From Diaporthe sp. PMI_573 (Eukaryota; Ascomycota; Sordariomycetes; Diaporthales; Diaporthaceae): a stretch of 64,000 bases of DNA. Shown here piece by piece: positions 21,149 through 31,194 of this stretch (within the stretch, counting starts at the first letter, position 1; every line of letters begins with the position of its first letter). The position numbers and the translations under genes are program-made. Location: positions 27,927-91,926 of the forward strand of contig JAJTUP010000145.1 in the NCBI GenBank assembly GCA_021399435.1, in the 5' to 3' direction. The notes beneath the pieces are model-generated. The model saw only the letters and a list, made by a program, of their open reading frames with translations, had not been told where the DNA came from and made no database searches.

Positions 21149-21552
21149 ATGTCATTCAGTCCCCCCTCACTTCGATATCCGGGATTTGAAAACGAGTTAA
21201 ACTTTTTGCGAGAGACAGCTTCACATTGGCACCGCGCTTTTCTCAGTGAAGCCGACAACAACCGAAAATTGCAGTCGAAGTTGTCTGACTTAATCCTGTA
21301 CACTCAGCGTATTGAAAGCCTGATTTACTCAATCTTATCTAGAATGGTATGTTGGTAGTAGTGCTACATAAAGTTCATGATAATCTAACAAAACATTTAC
21401 AGCCTGAGAATCCTACTCAACGTCAAGTTTTTGATGGCGATCACAGCTCCGACTTGATTGCACCAGCACGGACCAAGCAGGATACTCGAATAAGATATGA
21501 ATCGGATATGAGTGATTTCAATCATATCTCCGGCGAAAGTGATGATGAGTGA
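21149..21552 (+). CDS. small two-exon protein of unknown function
   Basis: The model is join(21149..21346, 21403..21552), 115 residues. The 56-nt intron has GTATGT and TTTACAG and keeps the frame. The first exon (MSFSPPSLRYPGFENELNFL) continues into a probable coiled coil (SEADNNRKLQSKLSDLILYT). The second exon ends in an acidic tail (SDFNHISGESDDE). The frame is open upstream to 20807, but that part is AT-rich and hydrophobic, so I prefer the ATG at 21149 (acaaaATGtca). No homologous domain is recognised; clean splicing is the main support. Confidence 0.5.
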
Positions 21553-22360
21553 CGATTGACCAAGGCGGGCGAGGAGCTCTTCTTCAAATACGGACAGAAT
21601 CTCCCCAACTTTACGAAGAAACTTGACCCTCAAATTGTAGGACACCAAGCAAAGCGCGGCGGCAATGTGGGGGGACGTCGCGGTCGCGGTTGCAAGAGGC
21701 GTAGGGTGTGGGGCGAGAGAGCCCGAAGATTACCACTACCAGGACCAAGTTCTGAGGGCCTCTCTGGATGAGGAAGATCAGGTGTCATCAGCCGAGACTG
21801 TCGACGCAGACATGCAAAGATAACGAAGCCGACCGAGGCTGGGGCAAATGATCCGTGCCAGTATGAAGCTAGAACGAGGGAGGCGGAAGCGAATATTTCA
21901 AGATTCAATTGCACTACTATGGAAAAAGGCTGTCCACTGTAAGCCAAAGTGAATACAAGCATATTTACTAGGAATACAAAAAGTTTTACCGTCATATTAA
22001 CCTCAAATTATAACATTATCAGCACTGCTCAATGATATATTGGATAAGCGTTTGCCCTTCAATTGGGTCAAGTTTGTGTTGTCTGACGCGTGATTCTTCA
22101 CGACGGGGTCGGTTGTTCATCCTGTCGGATATCGTGCTGTGAGGCACAGTGAAGATCTGTGCAGCCTGACGCGCACTTAAGTGGAACGATTATCTCGCTG
22201 CCTGTGTCCGTCTGAACTAGTCCTGTAAAGCGCAGGTTCGATGAACCAGGAATGAGAAGTGGAGAAAGGTATTTATCATGCAAGGTCTCTGAGTTGATTT
22301 CCAGGCAGCACAGCCGGCCCTTGCTTCGGGTCTCAAACTTTCAGTATCCGCGAGGGAAAT
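21553..22360. other. region without a supported gene
   Basis: A 71-codon frame at 21556-21771 is Arg/Gly-rich (GGRRGRGCKRRRVWG) and might be a remnant of a downstream exon. The rest is AT-rich from about 21890 to 22060 and shows nothing further. Confidence 0.3.
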
Positions 22361-22610
22361 TGTAGGATATCGGATCGGACGGGTGGAAGATATTGAACAG
22401 CTGGGACATTTTGGGCGAGGAAACAGAATACGGCAGGCCTGGGATAGGAGAGATGCGGTGGTTATCGACTGCCAGAGGCGTCGTTCGGAAGGGGTCGTCG
22501 GTTGAGTCTGGATCAAAGGGACTGTTCGCTGGTGTGAGTTGCGACTGCCCCTTCGGCGTTGGCTTTTGACCAGTCCCCTGCCACCAAAGTGGGATGGCTT
22601 CGTTTCTGTT
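22361..22610 (-). pseudogene. DDHD-domain phospholipase fragment
   Basis: The minus-strand translation contains SPFDPDSTDDPF, GLPYSVSSPKMSQLF and NIFHPSDPISY. The last is the signature of DDHD-domain intracellular phospholipases (PA-PLA1-like), where 'FNIFHPSDPVAYRxEPL' precedes the DDHD residues. Sequence identity stops right after ISY and a stop follows at about 22341. The lipase GxSxG region is not found upstream. This is a scrap of roughly 80 codons from a normally large conserved gene. Confidence 0.5.
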
Positions 22611-22751
22611 GAGAGCAACCAACAGCAGAAGAGACGGAAGAGAAGATATGCCTGATTGGGCAAAGCCAAGGACGAGGCCACGGAGAGGGTGGATCTTCAT
22701 GACATGTTCGTGGTCATCCTCGAAGAGCGACGCGTGCGGCTTGGGCAACAT

Positions 22752-23600
22752 GTCAATGACATGTCACATACTGTGCTCACCTCTCTCGGACGAAGCCCCG
22801 ACCCAAACCAGTGCGTTTTGCATCACGGTGATGCCAACAGAGCAACAACTTCGTACGAGCAGAATGCCAAGGTTCCCTGTCATCGACCAATAAAGCCCTT
22901 CGAGAAGCCCCTGAAACAAGGAATTAAATTCTTCTGATGGGCAAGCCCTGACAGATGGGATACAATAAAGGTTGTTGAAATTAGGTACTTTAATGTATTT
23001 TTGTTCATGATCCAAGGTGATCGCAAGGAAGGAGAATGATTGGTCTTCGCAAGGTCGAGGGAATGCGTTGAATTGAGCGCTAAACTAGCCGCGATGGTTG
23101 AAGTCGGAGAATTCATCATGCCGCAGAAAGGATTCACAGATGTGTGAGGATGATTTCAACATTGAAAAAGACAAAGAGATGTATAAAGCAATGGGAAAGG
23201 TGTCTAGTTCTACAGCCCGGGTTGAGCCCGTCATGAGGCATTTGGTGTGTCATCGTGACTGCCTCGCCCTCCGGTCAACCATGTCGATCCCAGCGCGTAT
23301 GCACAAATGGCACGATGGCCTCGCGATGGTGCCTTGATTCGGTCGTTGACCCCATGGGTGGCCAAACAGTATCATCGCGGCGCGGCGCAGTGTACAGTTG
23401 GTCCAACCCTATAGGCTGGTATCTCGGTGAAACTGCCTTGTTAGACTTGTGACACTGATTCTGCCTCACGGTAGCCTGTTTTCATCGCGTCCAAGGCGCA
23501 GAAGGAAGCCCAGAACCATCCCCGGGGATGCTGGGGTGGCCCTGCTCGTCAGTGACCGCGGACGGTCCTTTCGCGACCTCCTGACGTCTCACAAATGATG
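22752..23600. other. region without a supported gene
   Basis: Only short overlapping frames on both strands are seen, with no domain and no consistent splicing. There is no repeat structure that I can recognise. Confidence 0.4.
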
Positions 23601-23689
23601 CAGTGTGAAATATAGATGGCGGCTACAAAATCATCCCGAGTGGCTGCTTGTCGTTTGTCCAGCCGGTCAAGAACTAGGCACATCTGCCT

Positions 23690-23790
23690 GTCGAGCCGCA
23701 GGAATATCCTAGGTATGGTGCTTTTGGATGGTGACCAGTGGCTTGACAATGCTATTGCACCAGTGGCTGAATGTCGTTCGGATTATAAAA
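23690..23790 (+). pseudogene. scrap of a paralogue of the downstream gene
   Basis: The plus-strand translation here reads MVLLDGDQWLDNAIAPVAE. It aligns with AVLLDHDEWLFELIKPVCE in the gene at 23897-24529 (shared V-L-L-D-x-D-x-W-L...I-x-P-V-x-E). Only this block remains, about 100 bp upstream of the intact gene's start, which suggests a decayed tandem duplicate. Confidence 0.5.
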
Positions 23791-23896
23791 AGGCTCGACC
23801 TCCCTCCTTTTTATCAGTCTGACTGTGATATGGCAGAGCTCCTCTCTACTACCTGACTTAACCTGCTTGACCAATTATCAAACCAAAGCAATCACT

Positions 23897-24529
23897 ATGC
23901 AATCCACCAAACTCATCAATATGGACCTCGAGGACGCTGAAGACTTTCAGTGTCTCCGAGACAGACTGTACAAGTCCTTGGGGTCATCTTTCTGGCAAAA
24001 CCATGAAGTGCCCAAGCTTCTTCAGTGGGTACGCACTGTCGATGCCATTCACAACTGGCTTGAAGAAGCAAAAGAGCACTACAGCCGGTTCATACAACAA
24101 CAAAACCGAGAGACGGAGAACTTCCATCTGCCCGACAGCTATATCCACGAGAGATTCGGGGAAGTCTACAGACGTCTCGGTGCTATGGACCCCTACCTTC
24201 CAAGGACATTACGGAATGGAACACATTATGGGCGCCTCGAAGAGGTTACCAGACGGATTGCTGATGAGCTTTGGAGCGGCAACTTCTATTGGTTGGACTG
24301 TTTTTCAGGGCTGATCAATGCGGTGCTTTTGGATCATGATGAATGGCTTTTCGAACTTATCAAGCCAGTGTGTGAATCTATCCAACCCATCACAGTGGAC
24401 CAGCACAGAATCGTGGATTTTCGCTGCCGCTGCAAGCGGTGCAATCGGGTTCACAGTGGCCAGCAGGAGAGGTCTCGATGGCGATGGTTTCTACCGGTAC
24501 TCATCATACTACTCGTCACATTGGGCTGA
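23897..24529 (+). CDS. hypothetical tail-anchored protein
   Basis: The product is 210 residues from the ATG at 23897 (cactATGcaa). The frame extends upstream, but that sequence resembles a promoter and 5' UTR. The N-terminal 160 residues are helical and charged (e.g. VPKLLQWVRTVDAIHNWLEE). A cysteine cluster, FRCRCKRCNRVHS, follows near residue 180. The protein ends in a hydrophobic segment with basic/aromatic flank, RWRWFLPVLIILLVTLG, typical of a C-terminal membrane anchor. There are no stops or obvious introns. I do not recognise the family. A broken paralogue block just upstream indicates local duplication. Confidence 0.6.
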   Translation: MQSTKLINMDLEDAEDFQCLRDRLYKSLGSSFWQNHEVPKLLQWVRTVDAIHNWLEEAKEHYSRFIQQQNRETENFHLPDSYIHERFGEVYRRLGAMDPYLPRTLRNGTHYGRLEEVTRRIADELWSGNFYWLDCFSGLINAVLLDHDEWLFELIKPVCESIQPITVDQHRIVDFRCRCKRCNRVHSGQQERSRWRWFLPVLIILLVTLG

Positions 24530-25233
24530 GCCGATGCATCAATTATGTATGGTAAACACAAGTAGGAACGCATTTGTTTACCAGTTACTTCCCCTTCTGA
24601 CTAGGTCAAGGCTCATCATGAACATTGCGACGGCGACTCAAGGAGACAAGATGGAAGGAGGCAAGTGGGATTGATTCCAGGGCTGGATGGGATAGGTAGG
24701 ACTATTTCGGCCACGCTCATCACATACTGGGGGTATATCGTAGAACAGTTGCTGGCTGATATAAGACCCGAATATAGATATCAACCCGGTTGAGTCTTTC
24801 TTGTTCAGCCAAAACAGCCCCGTCGACTATGCGTAGTGGCGGCTCAGCATATATAGGATCGATATGTCGGAAGCTCTTCTCGTTGTGGTATACTTTGGTT
24901 GGTGAAATCTGTTGTATATAAGGATACATTTTAACTATAACTCAGAGAGTAAGGAAGTGTCACAACGAGCTTATAGCATATGCGCCAGCCACTGGGACCA
25001 TCAATGCAACGCATCTTGCCAAGACAGGTGGTGTTTCGAAACGTAGACTGGAAACGTTTCTCGCCAGATGCCCAGACCTGCAGAGACACATGCTAACAGC
25101 CACCAAGCACTGGAGCGTCAGCGGGTTTTGGATCAACGTGGAAGATGCCCCACGACTGTGTCGACATTTCAACCTGGGCGATGACCTGATCAGCCTGGTG
25201 CAAGGGCTTTTGGAAAACTGGGAAGGACGTCAA

Positions 25234-25257
25234 GCCGGCGCCGGCGCCGGCGCCGGG
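25234..25257. repeat. (GCCGGC)4 hexamer array
   Basis: There are four tandem copies of gccggc, the last ending g instead of c. The array is rich in CpG and would be an obvious methylation target. Confidence 0.9.
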
Positions 25258-25518
25258 ACGCTCCGCGAGCCCGTGTCCGTCGAATCCACCAGGTTTGGCC
25301 AACTCGTGCGCATAAATTTGCCTAACAGTTAGTCAAGGGACATCAAATTGTACGATGCTAAGGATTCTGACTGGCCTCTAAATCTGCCTTATGTGGCTGC
25401 GTCATGGACCCAGTCCGAGGACCGCGCTACTCCGGGACATAAGAAGGCGACTTAACGCTCCCTATCGCCAATATTGCGGAGCTTTTGGAGCAGCTGCCCT
25501 CCATAGGTACCCCGCATC

Positions 25519-25551
25519 AAACCCTAACCCTCCAAACCCTCCCCTAACCCT
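25519..25551. repeat. interstitial telomere-like repeats
   Basis: The stretch contains AAACCCTAACCCT and CCCCTAACCCT with degenerate AAACCCTC units between them. This resembles the fungal telomere repeat CCCTAA/TTAGGG on the C-rich strand. Only about five units are present and they are imperfect. Confidence 0.5.
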
Positions 25552-25743
25552 CTAGGTGCGTGGAGGGGCCCGGGGCGGAGGTACAAGAAGTTATAGTAGG
25601 ATGCACGCTTAATTGCTAACGCATATCATCTCCCAACTGCCAGCCTGCCCGCCTGCCTGCCTGTCGTGTGGGCGGACACCGTATCCATAAGGGGCCAAGC
25701 CACCACCTGCACGGCAACACGTGATCACTACGGTTCGGCTTTG

Positions 25744-25888
25744 CTTACCTCAGGCACTCAGACCCACACACTAGCCGAATAGACGCAAGCGCTAAGCGCA
25801 CGTGATTCTGTGTGTGGGAGCCATTACCCCTTTAGGGAAGGCGTCGCGCTGTTAAGCGCGCCCAGTGGGTCTGAGTGCCTGAGGTAAG
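25744..25888. mobile_element. 145-bp MITE with 24-bp perfect TIRs and 6-bp TSD
   Basis: The left arm 25744-25767 (cttacctcaggcactcagac, then ccac) is the exact reverse complement of 25865-25888. Both sides are flanked by the same hexamer, GCTTTG (25738-25743 and 25889-25894). The interior is about 97 bp and non-coding, with smaller GCGC-rich inverted repeats (gcgctaagcgc; gcgctgttaagcgcgc). This is a textbook non-autonomous miniature inverted-repeat element. The parent transposon is not in the window. Confidence 0.85.
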
Positions 25889-25991
25889 GCTTTGCCTCAT
25901 TGGCATCACAAACCAGAAATCTCTTCCTAGACCGTTTAATCCAAACAACATATCTCCGTCTTATCTTAAACAACACATATCAGATTTAAGT

Positions 25992-26660
25992 ATGAACACG
26001 CCTACGCAATTCATCTTCCAGCCCTTCAGACCTGAAGAGCTTGTCGAGGGCCTGGGGAACGCGGCTAAGGACCTGGAATAAGCAACGCCTGAGCTCGAAT
26101 CTCCCAACAACCACATCGAGCAGTCATACAAGTGGATCTGTGAAGACCAACACCGGCATTTCAAACAAGATGAAGTTAACAGGCTGCGACAGGGAATCGC
26201 GAGCCCCCAATACTGGCAGTGCGAAGCACAGCATCTTTTCAGAACGCTCTGGCAACAGCTACTTGTCGAGCACGGCTTGACTGACATGTCCACTGCAAGT
26301 TGCTGGCTGAAACTCACGCAGGCGTTGGAACACATATTGCGAAACCACGGCCTCTCTTCGGAAGACGTAAAGGAGTGTCGGTTCTCTATCGAAAATGAGA
26401 GCTACTGGCAGCATGAGGCGGAACTCCTCAGGCGCATGTCCGCGTTACAGGAAGCTCAAATAAGGGATGACTACCGGCTCAAAGGGACACGATTGCGGCA
26501 ACCACCGCCACAAAAAAGCGGAAGGACATCACGCTCCGCAGCAGCTCCAGCTGACAGGATATCAGCAAGGACAAGATCACAAACCGGAGGGAAAAGCACA
26601 AGAGCGGGCAAGCCCAGTATTAGCGCCAAATCGCGCCCTTTTCGGAAGCCACGGGTTTGA
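25992..26660 (+). pseudogene. unknown protein with one in-frame stop
   Basis: One continuous frame runs from ATG 25992 (MNTPTQFIFQPFRPEELVEG) to the stop at 26658-26660 and is broken only by TAA at 26079-26081, after KDLE. The codon would suit glutamine (CAA). The protein has two related helical blocks, PQYWQCEAQHLFRTLW and ESYWQHEAELLRRMSA, and a long basic tail (SARTRSQTGGKSTRAGK). No family is recognised. It lies just upstream of the FHA-kinase pseudogene on the same strand. Confidence 0.5.
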
Positions 26661-26845
26661 TTGGCTCTGCACGACGTATGACCCTCGACTTAGAGTCTAC
26701 TCCACCGTTCAGGTTTAAATACCTAGGTACCTAGGTTCTTCCGCCCCAACTGCCCTTTTGTGATGCCACCTTAGCACAACCCCATGTTGACACGTCGGAA
26801 CATCACCGTTACTTCATTTCTACACACGGTAGCCGCCTTTTTGAC

Positions 26846-28969
26846 ATGGATCTATCTGATTTATTGTTGATTCTCGGCTCGTTCGAGGGCTCCCCTAATT
26901 TCCTCGAGCTATCCCAGAACTCGGCGTTTCAATTTACTCCCCCCAGCGGCAGAGACTGGCGTGGAGGTCAATCCATCCAACAACTTGTTGCGCCATTCGT
27001 CTGCCTTAAGTTCAGCTCGCCACCATATGACCCCCAGGGCTGGGTCGCTGGTTCTGATGGTGACGCTGAGGCATGCGACCTGTAACTAGTCGCTAACAAC
27101 AAGGCTGGGGTTAGTCGTACGCATTTCAGGATCGATATTAATCCGAGCACGTTCCTCCCGAGAGTTACCGCGCTGTCCTCGAACCGACTCGTCATAGCAG
27201 ACGAGAAACGTACCGTTCGTCTGGAACAAAGTCACTCAATGGACATCGCCGGCGCAGTCACCATCACCGTGGGAAGACTTGGTTTTCGTGCCTGGCGTCC
27301 GACGTTGTTATCCCATATAGAGACTCAATACAGGAAAAGAGCACAAGAATTCTTTGAGGAGCAGATGCAAGCCGTACCAACATACCTCCCCAGCCTGAAA
27401 AGCCCATACAGCGCCAATGCCACCTCCAACCTCCGCTACGGGAAAAAACAACACAGTCTACATACAGAGACGGGCTGGCGAAACCAAAGGCGGCAGAGCC
27501 TCAATCCTCCAGGTGGAAGAAGCGAATTCAGGGTCCATATTCGCAGCTAAGGAGCTCTTCTTCCATTGTAATGACGGTGCCGGCAAAAGGAAGGAGCGCT
27601 GGGAGAGACTAAAGAGCGAGTACGAGATTACAGTCGAACTCAAGCATGCAAGCCACCCCCGACAAGTCGTTTTGAGATGTAGTCGCTAATAAACAATACA
27701 GCCACATGTGGTGGAGGCTATCGATATCGTCACAACAGATAACCCCCAACTGCCCCCGTGGCTCATCTTGGAGTGGCTCCCGCTCAACCTTTCCAACTTT
27801 GAGCTTGACGAAGCCAGCCACCACATAGCGTTGCTGCAAATATGCCTAGGGCTTGAATATATACATTCGAGAGGGGTTGTCCATCGGGACTTAAAGCCGG
27901 GCAATATCCTCCTCCGCATTGAACAACAAAGTCTGGCTGCGAAAATCGCTGACTTCGGGGAGGCGAAGCGCAATGCTCTAGACGTCATGACCACCTTCAC
28001 AGGAACAGGGCATTATATGGCTCCCGAGCTGTTGAAACGGCCATTGACCTACACCAGTGCCATCGACATGTGGTCTCTAGGAATGATCGCGCTTCAGCTC
28101 GTCACCGGCTGGAAACCTGCATCATCTTTGCCTTGGAACCCTAGCATGCCCCCCTCAGGGAGGAAGCACAAGCACTGGGTTCAAACAGTTGTCTTACCTC
28201 GCATTTGTTCTGCATCAGCCAAGTACAAGCCTCTTTTGGAAGGTCTGCTGCGCCAGGATCTGAAGCAAAGATGGTCCGCAGAACGGGCTTGTGCCTGGTT
28301 CCTAGACACTGACTTCAGGAGCCACGGAAGGCGCGCTAAGCGATCTGCTCCAGTACTTGAAGAAACGAGAGGCAAACGAAGGAACGCACCCAGTATATCA
28401 ACAACGCGTACAAAAACTAAGCTCCATGGGACAACCGCTATAGTTCCCCTACACAACACGTGGCAGGAAGCTAGCAGCATGCCCGACACGCTGTCTTGGG
28501 CAAACGTACCGTCCGAGACGCCAGCGCCCTCTGAATCCTTAGACAGTTGGTATTCAGCCAGGTCTCAAATCCCCGCGATTGATGATGAACTTTCTGAAGC
28601 CGTTACCGTGGTAAAAAGGCGTTCTGCCGCGTCCTTGACGCCTGCACCGGAAGACGGTGATTTGGATGCCTTTAACAGTTGGTATTCAGCCATGTCCGAG
28701 ATGCCCACATTCGATGTACAAGATGGTTTTTTTTGAAGGCAACATGGTCGGTGGCTTGGCACGCTCGGAATCTGCTCGAAGATGATACGGGATTTGATAG
28801 CAAAATATATGTTACGGTTCCGAGCATAGTGATCCACCTCAGGGGGGAGAGGCTTGCAAGGGAGCAGATCGAGGAGGAGAGGAGGAGGGAGGAGGAAGAG
28901 CTGTGGAGATTGAGGGACCATGGCAGATTTGCGCCGAGGCAGGCTACTAGGTTTGACGATATGTGGTGA
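26846..28969 (+). pseudogene. FHA-domain protein kinase, decayed
   Basis: An FHA domain spans about 26990-27230 (GWVAGSDGDAEACDL, then SRTHFRIDI and LSSNRLVI). It is interrupted by TAA at 27083-27085. A frameshift near 27390-27417 leads into the kinase N-lobe (ATGKNNTVYIQRR, then FAAKELFF). A GC-AG intron at 27648-27701 (GCAAGC..TACAG) restores ELKH-PHVVEAIDIV. The kinase C-lobe from 27702 is intact: HRDLKPGNILL, ADFGEAKR, YMAPELL. The tail has two SWYSA repeats. A T8 tract near 28727 ends the frame, but a coding-like coiled coil (REQIEEERRREEEELWRLRD) continues in another frame to 28969. The kinase would be a Ser/Thr enzyme reading phosphothreonine signals; it is now inactive. Confidence 0.75.
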
Positions 28970-30639
28970 TATGTGGTGATTTATGGTTTTTGATTGTTTG
29001 GGAGCGGGATATTAATACTAATGGAAGGCTTCATGGCCTAGGTGTGAAGTTTTCATGATTTACACTGCCACATATATAGATCAACATGATTTCATTCATC
29101 AATAGCTTAATGTGTAACAAGGTATCACTAGTGACACCAATCTGAGGCATTGCTCGGAAATGTTAGCAAAAGGCAATGGGAAGCAGCGGATGAATATGGA
29201 ATTCCACTAACCAATCACCAACGATTCCGTGGCCACTAACCTCAACCTCTACATCCTCTACATAGCGCACAAGATGGCGTTGTAGCGAATCAACAAGGAA
29301 TTGACCGACCTGGGACGGTATGTCATCTCGCCCCGCTATCCATTAGCCATCTCCTTGGTCCCAAGCTGCAAGGTGGGGTGCCTGCAGCAGTGATACAGAG
29401 AAGATCGTTGAAGAGGAGTAGATCTACACGGTTTCGGCGGCGAGGAGCGCAGTGTAATAGTAGAGTGGTACGGCAAACTTAGTCCAAAGCCGATATTCTC
29501 AAGCCTAATTGTGAGAAGAGATTTCAATATAAGGTCTGACCCAGGATCTAAGATTTTCAGCTTTGCATCCTTGAGTGCCTATTATACTACCTTTTGGAAC
29601 AAGGATTATTAACCAGAGCCTTTAAAATATCGGACCGCCTTACACTCACCACACCTTTCACAGACGACATCAACTTGGGCATCATCGTTATTGTCGTCTA
29701 GCAACTGGCAGGCATGCATACTGAATCGTCCGCCTTCTAGGGCGTAGCTCTCTACGGGGTTCCCACTACCCTCAGTCGGAACGTTTCAATGTCGGAAAAT
29801 GGTCGGCCTTCAAATTATGATAATAGCTCACACGGTAAATTGCATCTCTATGACCAACAATCTTTTGTTTCAGACTGGCGACCAAGGAATGAAGGGGCTG
29901 CTAGGTTTAGGTTGGCTGGCCAGGCTTGCGATATATACAGAAGCTTTAAGGACCGCGATGGTTGTGAAACATTGGCACTGAGGTTAACAAGAGACGCGAC
30001 ATTAGTATCATCGCCGGCAACACAATTAGAACTAATTCTGAAGTGCACTGCCAAGTGCTTATTGATTATATAATTGGATAACCACTAAAGACACAGCCGG
30101 TTCCCAGCAAAGCGCCGCTTGCATCGTCCAGTTGTTTGAGATTGATGTATCCGGTAGTGCGATGTTTGTTCTTTGCGACCTTCTGCCTCTTGGGAGGAGG
30201 CGCGGTGCGAACTTTGATTTCGTCGCTGGTTGTCCATCCCCGGCCTTGGCAAGTTGAGTCGAAGTAGAGTTGGGGCGGGCGCGTTTGATGGTGGTGACGA
30301 TTGCCTGGGGGACAGGTTTGAAAGGATAGAAAGGAGTTGGAACAAACTTGTCGCATCCGAGCCAGTGTTGAAATCTGTACCGTCATGGCTCGTGACTCAA
30401 CTGCTTGGACGTTCTGGACAATCCGAATCGCGCCAATCTGAGCTGGACATGTCGCTGTTGTGTGTGTGCAGCTTCTCTGCTTGTGAAAGAAGTCCAGTTC
30501 AAGGGCCTGGAGCAAGGATAGGAGGGGGGGTGACAGTCCGTACTGGTGTAGAGTGAGTTCCGGGCCTTCCGGACTGTCTTTAGTGCGGTCAAGCTGCTGG
30601 CAGAGTCGATTGTAGTGGATTGATAAATTGCCAAACTAC
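28970..30639. other. region without a supported gene
   Basis: A 94-codon frame at 29789-30073 and a minus-strand frame at 30066-30515 (with PPPKRQKVAKNKHRTTGY) have no recognisable domain. The latter might be the downstream part of the APSES-like remnant next to it. Confidence 0.35.
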
Positions 30640-30940
30640 CTCAGATGATCGATTTGCCTCATCAGTAGCGGAAGTGAATACGAAAGCTGAAAGTGTCGCA
30701 ATACGCTTTGCGCGGTCGTCAGGGATGCATACGTCCCACGAATACATCTGCCGTACACCACCAATTTGTCCAATTGTCCTAACTTCTTCTCCAGAGATGG
30801 CCACCTTACCGGTTTGTTGTATCCGACGGCCTTGAGGAGCTGAGTGATATTTACCAAGCCGTCGTTTAATCTGTACAAGGGCGTGATTCGGCCACCGGAT
30901 TTTGGAACGTGAAATTTCATGGTCATCACGTGAAGCTTGC
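30640..30940 (-). pseudogene. APSES/KilA-N-like DNA-binding domain remnant
   Basis: Reading the minus strand, MKFHVPKSGGRITPLYRLND continues to GLVNITQLLKAVGYNK. After a frameshift near 30810, it becomes KVAISGEEVRTIGQIGG and YSWDVCIPDDRAKRIA. This follows the APSES/KilA-N outline ('INATQLLKxAG', basic loop, 'GTWVPLExARxIA'). The match is to the pattern, not to one protein. No intact start, stop or full domain remains. Confidence 0.4.
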
Positions 30941-31194
30941 GCCAGAACTGGGCCTCCCTTTTGCTTGGGAGGTCTTTCGAGGAGGTAGTGGGCAGGACGC
31001 CAAGGCTCGCAATCCGGGGATCGAGCGGCGTGCTCGGGGGCCGGAATCGAAGGCCGCAGAAGTTGGTCCGTGTCAATATATGGCAAGTATGGATGTCGAA
31101 TGCTGCTAGTGCTACGGCATGATTGACTTGCACAATGCAGGACGAAGTGAGATGAAGATTTGGCCTAAAACTGGGTACCCGGTGCCTCCCACGG

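Larger units (their letters stand above)
24530..25743. other. region with simple repeats, no supported gene
   Basis: A frame at 25090-25332 contains Ala-Gly repeats created by a GC-rich hexamer array and is probably not a gene. Telomere-like repeats lie at 25519-25551. The segment ends at the MITE target duplication. Confidence 0.35.

Noticed and set aside
27074..27115. Mini-intron removing the TAA in the FHA domain
   Set aside because: The only donor/acceptor pair would give an intron of about 26 nt, below the functional minimum.
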